Shown piece by piece: positions 45,629 through 53,627 of a DNA stretch of 54,282 bases (within the stretch, counting starts at the first letter, position 1; each line of letters begins with the position of its first letter). The notes under the pieces are model-generated. The model did no database searches and had not been told where the DNA came from. It saw nothing but the letters and a program-made list of their open reading frames with translations. The stretch lies in the NCBI GenBank assembly GCA_963775235.1, contig CAVZHY010000003.1:1-54282 (forward strand), read 5' to 3'. The stretch comes from JBBDMC01 sp963775235. GTDB lineage: Bacteria; Pseudomonadota; Alphaproteobacteria; Rhizobiales; Kaistiaceae. The translations under genes were made by a program, and so were the position numbers.

Positions 45629-45879
45629 GGTCGCACGGAAGACCTACACACGGCGGAAGCCTCGGACTCTTTGCCAGCAGGGCCGATCACCAGGGCAGCT
45701 GGCAGGTGGCGCTGGCTGGGTCTATCCGATGGGCGGTGACGGGATTGAAATTTACCGGTGACAACTGGACACTCTCGCTGGGCCTTCGATGCCCCCAACG
45801 TCCGACCGAACCGACATGCTCTTTTGTGGCCCGCAATACCGCATGATGCACGGAACGGAACCGAGAGACCATCGGAGCG

Positions 45880-45935
45880 CGGTAGCCAACCCGCGGATGA
45901 GAGTTCTGATCAACCGTCGTCTCTGAGCTCCACTT
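45880..45935. repeat. IS110-associated end sequence, copy 2
   Basis: CGGTAGCCAACCCGCGGATG and GATCAACCGTCGTC repeat, with changes, the end sequence at 39415-39480. No transposase frame is left next to it, so the element was mostly deleted. The rest of 45629-46032 holds no supported gene. Confidence 0.5.
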
Positions 45936-46032
45936 CCGGCCCTGTGCAGCCAAAACTCCATCCCGCCACTTCCCGGCTTTCGCCTGTAAGCCGATCTCTT
46001 GCGTCTTCGGCCTTGATTGGGAACATGAGAGA

Positions 46033-47034
46033 CTAGTATCCGCCGCGGTTCTCCAGAAAACGACGCGGATTGTCGACCAGCATCTTCTCGATTGCGCGGG
46101 CCGAAACGCCGCGCGCGGCGAGCGCGGGCATCACCCTGGTCGGAATGAGTTCCAGCCGCCAAGCGGCCCGCCACGGCTGCTCCGCCCTGTAGCCGGCCGG
46201 CCACCAGTCGGAGAAAACGCTGCTGTCGTGGGAGAGGAGGATCTGGTCCTCGTAGCCGTGCTCGACGAGCGTGGCGACGATTTCGACCCGCCCTTCGAGG
46301 TCTGGCATTCCCGGCAGCTCAAGGCCGAACCGATCGGCACCGACGAACGCGCCCGCGTCAAGAAGGCGGTGGAGATAGTCGTAGTCGTTGGTATCGCCGC
46401 TGTGGCCGATAACGACGCGGGTGGGATCCACGCCCTCTTCGTCGAAGACGCGCAACTGGTCGAGGCCGGATTTGCTGGAGGCGTCCGTGTGGGTGGTGAT
46501 CGGTGTTCCGGTTTCGCGATGCGCGTGCGCCACCGCCCGCAGCACGCGGTCGACATTGGCGGTGATGCCCGTCTTGTCCGATGCACATTTGATTACACCG
46601 GCCTTGATCCCGGTCCCCTGGATTCCCGCACGGATGTCGCGAACGAACATGCGCATCAGAACATCGTCAACGGTGCCGTCGCTGACCTGCGTCGGCGGGC
46701 GGAACTTGAAAAACATCGGCAGCGCATCTAACGTATAAAGACCGGTGGCGACGACGATATTGACGTCGGCAAGCGCGTTGGCCTCAGCGACCGCGGCGAT
46801 GTCGCGGCTGTGCCCCATCGCGGTGCAATCAATGATCGTGTCGATACCGGCGGCTCTGGCGCTGGCGAGGCGTTCCCCGATCATGGAGATCACGCGCGAC
46901 CGTTCGCCGCCCCAGCTCAAGTCGGGATAGTCGCGCTGCACCCAATCGGTGACCGTGACGACGTGCTCGTGGGCGAGCGTGCGTCCGAGCTTGGCAAGTT
47001 CAACTGGCCCGCGCACCGTCTCAACAAACGCCAT
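46033..47034 (-). CDS. Phosphotriesterase/lactonase-family metal hydrolase
   Basis: The protein has 333 residues in an amidohydrolase-type barrel. The metal ligands are visible: HEH (His22, His24) in TLAHEHV, the carbamylated Lys149 in GVIKCAS, His182 in THTDAS, His211 in GHSGDT, and Asp270 in LSHDSS. Family members include phosphotriesterases and quorum-quenching or sugar-acid lactonases; the cluster context favours lactone or ester hydrolysis. The ATG at 47034 follows AGGAAGGG; the frame to 47106 would overlap the upstream gene. It is the last gene of the minus-strand operon. No signal peptide is present, so it is cytoplasmic. Confidence 0.92.
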   Translation of the reverse strand: MAFVETVRGPVELAKLGRTLAHEHVVTVTDWVQRDYPDLSWGGERSRVISMIGERLASARAAGIDTIIDCTAMGHSRDIAAVAEANALADVNIVVATGLYTLDALPMFFKFRPPTQVSDGTVDDVLMRMFVRDIRAGIQGTGIKAGVIKCASDKTGITANVDRVLRAVAHAHRETGTPITTHTDASSKSGLDQLRVFDEEGVDPTRVVIGHSGDTNDYDYLHRLLDAGAFVGADRFGLELPGMPDLEGRVEIVATLVEHGYEDQILLSHDSSVFSDWWPAGYRAEQPWRAAWRLELIPTRVMPALAARGVSARAIEKMLVDNPRRFLENRGGY

Positions 47035-47063
47035 TGACCCTTCCTCACGACTGCGGTCGTTGA

Positions 47064-48158
47064 TTATTGCGATTTGGTGCCGAAGCGTTCGACGTGGCGG
47101 TCCCACGCTTCCGGATTGATGAGGTGGGGCGGCCGCTCTCCCTTCAGCGCGCGCAACGCCAGGGAAGCGGCGATGATCGCCGATTTGGCGAACGTGTCCG
47201 GGGCGGCGCCGGCGATATGCGGAGTGATAATGACGTTATCCATCTGGAACAGCGGGTGGCCATCGGGGAGCGGCTCGGGCTCGGTCACATCGAGGCCGGC
47301 GGCTGCAATCTTCCGCGCCTTGAGAGCCGCGACCAGCGCGTCGGTGTCGACGCTGGCGCCACGCGCGGTGTTGATAAGGATGGCGTTGTCCCTCATGCGC
47401 GCGAGGGTATCGGTGTTTATGAGATTGCGGGTACCTGCGGTCAGCGGCACGTGCAGCGACACAACGTCGGCACGGGACAGCACCGTGTTCATATCGTCGA
47501 CCAGCAACACACCCTGGCGCTCGGCCTCGAGAGAATCGAAGAATGGATCGTATGCGATCACCTCCATCCCGAGACCGAGACGTGCGCGCTCCGCCACGTG
47601 GCGACCGACAAAGCCGTACCCCAACAGCCCCAAAAGGCGCCCCTTGAGCATGCCGAGCGGCCAGCCGGAGGTCTGCACCGCCTGGCGCGAACTCGCCTTC
47701 CGTTCGGCATGCGCGCGGCGGTCGGAGTCGGCGATATGGCGGCTGAGGGCCAACATGAGGCCAATAGCGTGCTCGGCCACCACATCGGCGTTGCCCCCCG
47801 GCGCGTTGAACACAAGTATTCCGGCGGCGGTCATCGCCGCTACATCGACGCTGTCGTAGCCGGCCGCGCCGATGAAGACGACCTCCAGTCGCGGCGCTCT
47901 CGCGATGAAATCGGCGTCGACCCGCAGCGGCTCTCCCAATCCCATTGCGTTGATCGCGCTCGCCTCCGCCAGTTTGGCGGGCAGCGTTTGCTCCATCGCT
48001 TGTCGGCGTTCTGCCAGACGCGCCGGCGCCACGCGCCCGAACGCGCGCTCCTCGGCACTCAGGCAGTAGTCGACGGCCAGCCCCGCCTCGGAGAACATCG
48101 TCTCGACCTCGTCGGCGCCGGGAAAGGCGGGGATCAGCACACGCTTCTGCCCGGTCAC
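47064..48158 (-). CDS. D-2-hydroxyacid dehydrogenase (NAD-dependent)
   Basis: The protein has 364 residues. The Rossmann motif GLLGYGFVGRHVA binds NAD. The catalytic Arg is in INTARGASVDTDAL, the Glu in VTEPEPLPDG, and the His in ITPHIAGAA, as in the D-isomer-specific 2-hydroxyacid dehydrogenases. It interconverts a 2-oxoacid and its D-2-hydroxyacid in the cytoplasm. Its ATG overlaps the aldolase stop by four bases and the next gene starts 30 bases after its stop. It probably reduces or oxidises the oxoacid produced or used by the adjacent aldolase. The insert between 60 and 90 is slightly longer than usual. Confidence 0.92.
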   Translation of the reverse strand: MTGQKRVLIPAFPGADEVETMFSEAGLAVDYCLSAEERAFGRVAPARLAERRQAMEQTLPAKLAEASAINAMGLGEPLRVDADFIARAPRLEVVFIGAAGYDSVDVAAMTAAGILVFNAPGGNADVVAEHAIGLMLALSRHIADSDRRAHAERKASSRQAVQTSGWPLGMLKGRLLGLLGYGFVGRHVAERARLGLGMEVIAYDPFFDSLEAERQGVLLVDDMNTVLSRADVVSLHVPLTAGTRNLINTDTLARMRDNAILINTARGASVDTDALVAALKARKIAAAGLDVTEPEPLPDGHPLFQMDNVIITPHIAGAAPDTFAKSAIIAASLALRALKGERPPHLINPEAWDRHVERFGTKSQ

Positions 48159-48931
48159 GATGCGACTTCCTCTTTGAACTTCGCAGCGGCCGCCTGGGCG
48201 ATCTTCAGATCGGCGGCGACGCCCTTGGTGAGATAGGCGCGATCGCTGCCCAGCGTCATGAAACGGAACTCGCGCGCGAGGAACCAGTCGAGTTGGGCCT
48301 CTGAAAACGACAGGGTACCGACGAAACGTCCGTTGCGTCGCGCTGCCGCAACGATCCGGTCGTATGCTTCGACCAGTTTCCGGTGCGGTTCTCCGGGTCC
48401 CGGCAGGTCAAGGCCCATGCTGAGCGCCAGATCGGCCGGGCCGACGAAGAGGCCGTCGACGCCCGGTGTCGCGGCGATCTCCTCGATATTGTCGAGGCCC
48501 TCTTTCGTCTCGATCATGGCGAGCGCCAGTACGTCGCGGTTGGCGTCGTCGGTGGTGGCGTATTTCACGCGCGTGGCACCGAACGAGCGAATGCCATCGG
48601 GCGGGTAGCGAAGCGCCTGGGCCATGCGTCGCGCGTCGTCGGCCGTGCTGACCATCGGCACGATGACGCCCACCGCGCCAAGGTCCAGCGCCCGCATGAT
48701 CATGGTCTCGTCGAGCCAGCCGATACGGACGATGGTAGCGCAGCCGCCGAGGTCGAGCGCCTGGATGGCCGGCAGGAGGCTGTCCCAGGTCGCACCGCCG
48801 TGCTGAATATCAATGACGACCCACGGCAGCCCGGCCCGCGCCAGCGTCTCGCAAGCGAGCGAGTTCGGGTACCAGACCCAGCCTCCGATAGCCGGTAGGC
48901 CGGCGGACAATGATTTACGAACGGGATTCAT
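48155..48931 (-). CDS. HpcH/HpaI-family aldolase
   Basis: The protein has 258 residues in a TIM barrel of the 2-keto-3-deoxy-acid aldolase type. The metal ligands are the Glu in LALAMIETKEGLDNIEEIA and the Asp in LFVGPADLALSMG. VVIDIQHGG near residue 40 and GVIVPMVSTADDARRM are further family motifs. The enzyme splits a 4-hydroxy-2-oxoacid to pyruvate and an aldehyde. It overlaps the dehydrogenase start by four bases and lies 25 bases from the LivF stop, so it is part of the same operon. The exact acid is unknown. Confidence 0.93.
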   Translation of the reverse strand: MNPVRKSLSAGLPAIGGWVWYPNSLACETLARAGLPWVVIDIQHGGATWDSLLPAIQALDLGGCATIVRIGWLDETMIMRALDLGAVGVIVPMVSTADDARRMAQALRYPPDGIRSFGATRVKYATTDDANRDVLALAMIETKEGLDNIEEIAATPGVDGLFVGPADLALSMGLDLPGPGEPHRKLVEAYDRIVAAARRNGRFVGTLSFSEAQLDWFLAREFRFMTLGSDRAYLTKGVAADLKIAQAAAAKFKEEVAS

Positions 48932-48955
48932 GACACCTCTTGGAGCTGGAGGCCG

Positions 48956-49660
48956 TTACCGGCCAAGGTAAGCCTTGCGGATTTCGGGATCGGCGGCAAC
49001 GGACTGCGCCGTGCCCTCGATCACCAGTGCACCGTTCTGGAGAACGTAGGCGCGGTGAGCAAGGCCGAGGGCGACGGCGGCGTTCTGTTCGGAGAGCAGG
49101 ATGCCGACGCCGGCCCTGCTTATGCGGCGAACGAACTCCACGATGCCGCCGACGACGATTGGCGCGAGGCCAAGCGTCGGCTCGTCAAGCAGCAGGATCT
49201 TCGGCCCGGCCATCATCGCGCGCCCGATGGCGAGCATCTGCTGCTCACCGCCCGAGAGGGTACCGGCGGCCTGATTCTCGCGCTCTTTGAGACGCGGAAA
49301 CAGGGCGCACATTTCGTCGCGGCGCTGTCTTTTCTCCGAGTCATCGGAGCCGATGTAACCGAGGTCGAGATTTTCCGCGACGCTGAGTTCGGGAAACACA
49401 TGCCGCCCTTCCGGCGACAGCGACAGACCCGCGGCGATGCGTTCGCGCGTACCCCTCCCGCCGATCGGCGTGTCGCCAAGTGAAATCCGGGCTTTCTCGG
49501 CGGGGACAAGGCCCATGATCGCCTTCAGCATCGTCGACTTGCCCGCGCCATTGGCGCCGATCAGCGCGACCACTTCTCCGGTAGCGACCTCCAGGGACAC
49601 GCCGGCGAGCGCGAGCGTTCCGCCGTAGCGTACGTGGATGTCGGCGACGGAGAGCTTCAC
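48956..49660 (-). CDS. livF: ABC transporter ATP-binding protein LivF type
   Basis: The protein has 234 residues. Walker A is GANGAGKST, the signature is LSGGEQQMLAIGRAM, Walker B is KILLLDEPTLGLAPI and the H-loop is LLSEQNA. These are the features of LivF, the second ATPase of branched-chain-amino-acid-type (HAAT) importers. Its start overlaps the stop of the LivM-LivG fusion. The HAAT family also imports amides, urea and aromatic acids, so the Liv name shows family only. Confidence 0.95.
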   Translation of the reverse strand: MKLSVADIHVRYGGTLALAGVSLEVATGEVVALIGANGAGKSTMLKAIMGLVPAEKARISLGDTPIGGRGTRERIAAGLSLSPEGRHVFPELSVAENLDLGYIGSDDSEKRQRRDEMCALFPRLKERENQAAGTLSGGEQQMLAIGRAMMAGPKILLLDEPTLGLAPIVVGGIVEFVRRISRAGVGILLSEQNAAVALGLAHRAYVLQNGALVIEGTAQSVAADPEIRKAYLGR

Positions 49661-51462
49661 GACGCGGGCTCGGCGACAGGTGCGGGCGGGGTCAACTCCA
49701 CTTCGCCAAGGTAGGCGGCGACCACTTCGCGGTTGGCGGTGATGTCCGCCGGTGTTCCCTCCGCGATCTTGACGCCGTGGTGAATGACGACGATGCGGTC
49801 CGCGATCGTCATCAGCATCGGCAGGTTGTGGTCGACGACCACCAGCGTCAGCCCCTTCTTGCGGAGGTCGGAAAGTGCGGTCGCCAGACGCTGCGCTTCG
49901 GCGGGATTGAGGCCGGCGGCGGGCTCGTCGAGAAGGAGAATCCGCGGGCTTGCCGCCAGTGCCACGGCGACGCCAAGGAGCTTTTGTTCGCCGTAGGGGA
50001 GGCTGCCGGCAGTCTCGTCAAGCCGATCCATCAGGCCGACCTCCCTGAGACACCCGAGCGCAATCGCGAGCCGCCGGGTCTCGCGGCGAAGATGTCCGGG
50101 CGTCCGTATGAGCGAGGCCCAAAACGACGATGGCTCGACCAGATGTGCGCCGGCGAGCGCGTTCTCCAGCACCGTTTGCGGTCCCATCAGCGCGGTTTGC
50201 TGGAAGGTGCGCACGAGGCCAAGTTCGGCGATCCGATGCGAGGGAAGCGCGACCACGTCGGTGCCGAATGCGGCAACGCGCCCGGCATCGATCGACTGGA
50301 AGCCGGTGAGCATGTTGAACAGTGTCGTCTTGCCGGCGCCGTTCGGTCCGATCAGTCCAACGATCTCGCCGGCCGCGACGGTGAGCGAGATGTCCTGTAC
50401 CGCCCGGACGCCGCCGAAGCTCTTGGTGACAGAGTGGGCGACGAGCGCCGGCGATCCTGGCGTGCCGGCCGTCCGCAGGGCGAGCGGCGCCGGATCCGGA
50501 AGGTCGGTCCGCGTCCGCGCCGGGCGTGCGCGCCGCCAGCCAAGCCGTTCCGGGATCGACACCAGGCCGCCCGGAAGCATCAGCACCGAAATGAGCATGA
50601 TCAGGGCGAAGGCACCGAAATTCCAGTCTCCGAGCGGGCGGAACGCCTCGGGCAGAATGGCGAAAATGAAGCCGCCGATGACCGGACCGAGGACCGTCGC
50701 CTTGCCGCCGAGGATGACCGCAAGGATCGCGGTCGCCGAGTAGTTGATGCCGAACAGATCGGGCGAAATGACGAAGATCTTCGGGACGAACAACGCACCG
50801 GCGAGGGCGGCGATCGCGCCGGAGATGGTGACGTTCACCACGCGCAGGCGCTTGCTGGCGATGCCGATCGCCTCGGCGAGGTCGGGTGCCTCGCGGATCG
50901 CGATCCAGGCGCGGCCGACCGGACTGCGGAAGAGGTTGCGGACGAGCACGATCGTGATCGTGAGCGCGACGATGAGCAGCGCAAGATACGCCTGCAGGCT
51001 CGACCAGCCGAACAGCCCCCTCCACGGGGGCGCTCCCGCGTTGACCATGGTGCCCATCGGCCCGCGCGTGAGGTCCTGCCAGTCGGAGGCGACAAGGCCG
51101 AGGAGCTGCGCCACCACCAGCGTCGATATGGCGAAATAGGCGCCGGCAAGCCGCGCGGCCGCGAACCCCACGAGCACGCCGAGGATCGCGCCGGGAACGA
51201 TTGCCAGCGGTACGATCATCCAGAAATTGAGGCCGGCTAGGGCGACCAGAAGGCCGATGAAATAGGCGCCGAGGCCGAAAAAGGCGGCGTGGCCGAAGGT
51301 CGGGTAGCCGAGACGGCCGAACACCACCGCCACGCTCAGCGCGAGGATGGCAAGGACCGCCGCCGTCGACAGCACGTCGAGGTAGTAGGCGGAAGCGATG
51401 GCGGAAGGAACGACGACCGCTGCCACCAGCCCGACCGCGAGCCAGGCAAGCAGGCGGATCAT
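49657..51462 (-). CDS. Fused HAAT transporter permease-ATPase (LivM-LivG)
   Basis: The protein has 601 residues. Residues 1-310 are a LivM permease with about eight to ten membrane helices (AAFFGLGAYFIGLLVALAGL and RNLFRSPVGRAWIAIREAPD, LAEAIGI, the LivM EAA-like loop). After a short linker, 335-590 is LivG: Walker A GPNGAGKTT, LPYGEQKLLGVAVAL as the signature region, Walker B RILLLDEPAAGL, and VDHNLPMLM with the H-loop. Separate genes are usual; fusions are found in some proteobacteria. The fused frame has no stop, so the fusion is real. It overlaps LivH and LivF by four bases. Confidence 0.94.
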   Translation of the reverse strand: MIRLLAWLAVGLVAAVVVPSAIASAYYLDVLSTAAVLAILALSVAVVFGRLGYPTFGHAAFFGLGAYFIGLLVALAGLNFWMIVPLAIVPGAILGVLVGFAAARLAGAYFAISTLVVAQLLGLVASDWQDLTRGPMGTMVNAGAPPWRGLFGWSSLQAYLALLIVALTITIVLVRNLFRSPVGRAWIAIREAPDLAEAIGIASKRLRVVNVTISGAIAALAGALFVPKIFVISPDLFGINYSATAILAVILGGKATVLGPVIGGFIFAILPEAFRPLGDWNFGAFALIMLISVLMLPGGLVSIPERLGWRRARPARTRTDLPDPAPLALRTAGTPGSPALVAHSVTKSFGGVRAVQDISLTVAAGEIVGLIGPNGAGKTTLFNMLTGFQSIDAGRVAAFGTDVVALPSHRIAELGLVRTFQQTALMGPQTVLENALAGAHLVEPSSFWASLIRTPGHLRRETRRLAIALGCLREVGLMDRLDETAGSLPYGEQKLLGVAVALAASPRILLLDEPAAGLNPAEAQRLATALSDLRKKGLTLVVVDHNLPMLMTIADRIVVIHHGVKIAEGTPADITANREVVAAYLGEVELTPPAPVAEPAS

Positions 51463-52325
51463 GTGGCCCGCGCGAACAATCCACGCGGACGGACGAGGAG
51501 AACCGCGAGCATCAACAGCAGAACGAAGCCGCTCACCACGGTGGCATCGACGAAGAAGCCCAGCATCGCCTCGATGATGCCGATAAGCAGCGCCGCCACC
51601 ACCGCGCCGGAGGTGTTGCCGAGACCGGCGACGACGACGATTGCGAATCCCTTGAGCAAGGAGGCATCGCCGATTTGCGGAGAGAAGGACATGATCGGGG
51701 CGAGGAGGCCCCCGCCGAGCCCGGCGATGGCAGCGGCGAGGACAAACGTGCGCGTGCTGACTTTCCTGATGTCGATGCCGACCACGCGCGCGGCGTAGGG
51801 GTTTTGCGCGACGGCACGCATCTCCACGCCGAAGCGCGTACGGCGCAACAGCAGTTCAAGCACGATCAGGGTGACGACGGCGGCGCCGATCACGAAAAGG
51901 CGGTGGTTGGTGAGCGACAGCGGGCCGAGCGCCGTCTGTCCCGGCACGCCGGTGATCAGCGCCGGGGCCCGTCCCCAGGTCGACAGCACGGTTTCGTGCA
52001 GCAACACGCCGACGGCGAAGGTGGCGAGGAACACGTCGGTGCGGGCGCCCGGCCGGTTCGCCAGCGGTTGCACGGCAACGAGGTTCATCAGGTAACCGAT
52101 GGCGGCGCCCACGACGATCGCCGCCGGCAGGGCGGCAAGGTAGGGCAGGCCGAGCATCCTGGTGACAAGCAGCACACCGAGAGCGCCGATCATGACGATC
52201 TCGCCGTGCCCGAAATTGATGACGTGCAGGACGCCGAAAATAAGGGTGAGGCCGAGTGCGACCAGCGCGTACCCGAGCCCCACCGATATGCCGTTGACGA
52301 ACTGCTGAAGCAGCGCTTCCCACAT
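51459..52325 (-). CDS. livH: HAAT transporter permease LivH type
   Basis: The protein has 288 residues with about eight membrane segments. ALQQFVNGISVGLGYALVA, LGLTLIFGVLHVINFGHGEI and MIGALGVLL are the LivH N-terminal signature (FGVLxxINFAHGE), and the loop LRRTRFGVEMRAVAQNPYAA is its ATPase-contact loop. It makes the inner-membrane pore with the LivM half of the next gene. The start is an ATG at 52325, 33 bases after the stop of the binding-protein gene. The frame is intact. Confidence 0.95.
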   Translation of the reverse strand: MWEALLQQFVNGISVGLGYALVALGLTLIFGVLHVINFGHGEIVMIGALGVLLVTRMLGLPYLAALPAAIVVGAAIGYLMNLVAVQPLANRPGARTDVFLATFAVGVLLHETVLSTWGRAPALITGVPGQTALGPLSLTNHRLFVIGAAVVTLIVLELLLRRTRFGVEMRAVAQNPYAARVVGIDIRKVSTRTFVLAAAIAGLGGGLLAPIMSFSPQIGDASLLKGFAIVVVAGLGNTSGAVVAALLIGIIEAMLGFFVDATVVSGFVLLLMLAVLLVRPRGLFARAT

Positions 52326-52358
52326 CAGTCCGCGGTTCCCGGCGCCTTCGCGCCAGTC

Positions 52359-53462
52359 TTACTGTACCGTGGCGATCTTGCCATCCTTAACCTGGATCAT
52401 CACGGGCGTGCCGCCGACAACCTGGTTGCCGTCGAAGGTCAACGGCCCGATCGGTCCGTCCCAGGTTCCGGCCCGCATCGCGTCAGCGATCTTGTCGGTG
52501 TCGGTGGCGGTGCCCGCCTTGTTGATGGCGCCAGCCAGAATCAGGATGCTCTGGTAGGCGAGGAAATCGACTTTGCCCGGCTCCTCGTTGAACTTCGCCC
52601 GGAACGCGGAGACGAAGGCCTTGTTTTCGGGGGTCGCAAGGTCCGGCGTCCAGTTGTCGACGCTAATGGCGCCTTCCGCAGCGTCACCCGCCGCGGTGAT
52701 CAGTTGCGGCGTCAGCGCGCCCGGCACGATGCAGCGGGCGCCGGGAACGCCCGCCTCCTTCATCGCGCGCAGCACAGCCGCGCCCTGTTCTGTCGCCACG
52801 AAACCGAGGCAGGTTACGTCAGGGTTGTCGGCCTTGACCTTGGTAGCGATCGTGCTGAAGTCGGTCTGGTTGAGGATCTGGTACTGCTCGCTGTCAACCA
52901 GGCGGTCGCCGAAGATCCCCTTCAGCGTGTCGATCATCGTCTTTCCGTAGTCGCTGATATCCGCAACCACCACCACGCGCTTCGGATTGACGGAGCGGTC
53001 GAGCACCTTGGTCAGGTCCCCCATGTCGGTCACCGCCAGGGAATTGAGGCGGAAGCCCTTGGCATGTTTGGTAAGATCGGGGCTCTTGGTCACCGAGGAC
53101 ATGAACATGCCGTCGTTTTCCTCGACGATCTGCATGACCGCGTTGGCCACCGCCGTGTTGATGCCGCCGGTAACGACCTTGACGCCGTCTTCGCTCATCA
53201 GGCGGCGGGCGGCCGCTACGCCTTCTGCCGGCTGGAAGTTGTCGTCATAGGTGATGATCTTCAGGCTCTTGCCGAGAACGCCGCCGCTGGCGTTGACCTG
53301 GTCTGCCGCGAACTCGGAGCTGCGCCGCCCCTGCTCGCCGGTCAGCGTCTTGATTGGATAGATCGCGCCGATCGTCACCGTGTCGTCGGCCGCGTTGGCC
53401 GGACCGACTGCGATCGCAGCAACCATCGCCAGAGCGCCGAGCGCTGCCGTCACATGTCTCAT
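52359..53462 (-). CDS. HAAT transporter substrate-binding protein
   Basis: The protein has 367 residues with a signal peptide (VTAALGALAMVAAIAVGPAN, cleavage after ANA) and a Leu/Ile/Val-binding-type fold: VTIGAIYPIKTLTGEQGRRS, GGVLGKSLKIITYDDNFQPA, EDGVKVVTGGINTAVANAVM, and FLAYQSILILAGAINKAGT. It captures the ligand in the periplasm for the LivH/LivMG/LivF importer. AGGGAGGTTCC directly precedes the ATG. It is the first gene of the operon; an inverted repeat lies 48 bases upstream, in the shared promoter with the divergent VOC gene. Confidence 0.94.
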   Translation of the reverse strand: MRHVTAALGALAMVAAIAVGPANAADDTVTIGAIYPIKTLTGEQGRRSSEFAADQVNASGGVLGKSLKIITYDDNFQPAEGVAAARRLMSEDGVKVVTGGINTAVANAVMQIVEENDGMFMSSVTKSPDLTKHAKGFRLNSLAVTDMGDLTKVLDRSVNPKRVVVVADISDYGKTMIDTLKGIFGDRLVDSEQYQILNQTDFSTIATKVKADNPDVTCLGFVATEQGAAVLRAMKEAGVPGARCIVPGALTPQLITAAGDAAEGAISVDNWTPDLATPENKAFVSAFRAKFNEEPGKVDFLAYQSILILAGAINKAGTATDTDKIADAMRAGTWDGPIGPLTFDGNQVVGGTPVMIQVKDGKIATVQ

Positions 53463-53509
53463 GGAACCTCCCTAGGTACGCGCCCCACGGGTCACGGGTG
53501 GGTAAAGCC

Positions 53510-53543
53510 AACATTTGCACGTTGTGACTGATTGTGCAATGTT
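53510..53543. promoter_or_regulatory. Putative operator between the import operon and the VOC gene
   Basis: AACATTTGCAC (53510-53520) and GTGCAATGTT (53534-53543) form an inverted repeat differing by one T, with a 13-base spacer. It lies in the 165-base gap between two divergent genes, 48 bases from one start and 85 from the other. A regulator binding here could control both. No regulator gene is next to it in the window. Confidence 0.5.
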
Positions 53544-53627
53544 TGGTGCATCCTACAGAAGCGCGTACGGCGCGTCGCCGGGCAGGGCCCGGGAAAACAC
53601 CGCAGGAAGCAGCGCGGAGGCAGCCGG

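Noticed and set aside
49777..53531. Long plus-strand frames opposite the Liv operon
   Set aside because: The composition (Arg, Asp, Gly, Gln) and lack of motifs mark them as shadows of the minus-strand transporter genes.
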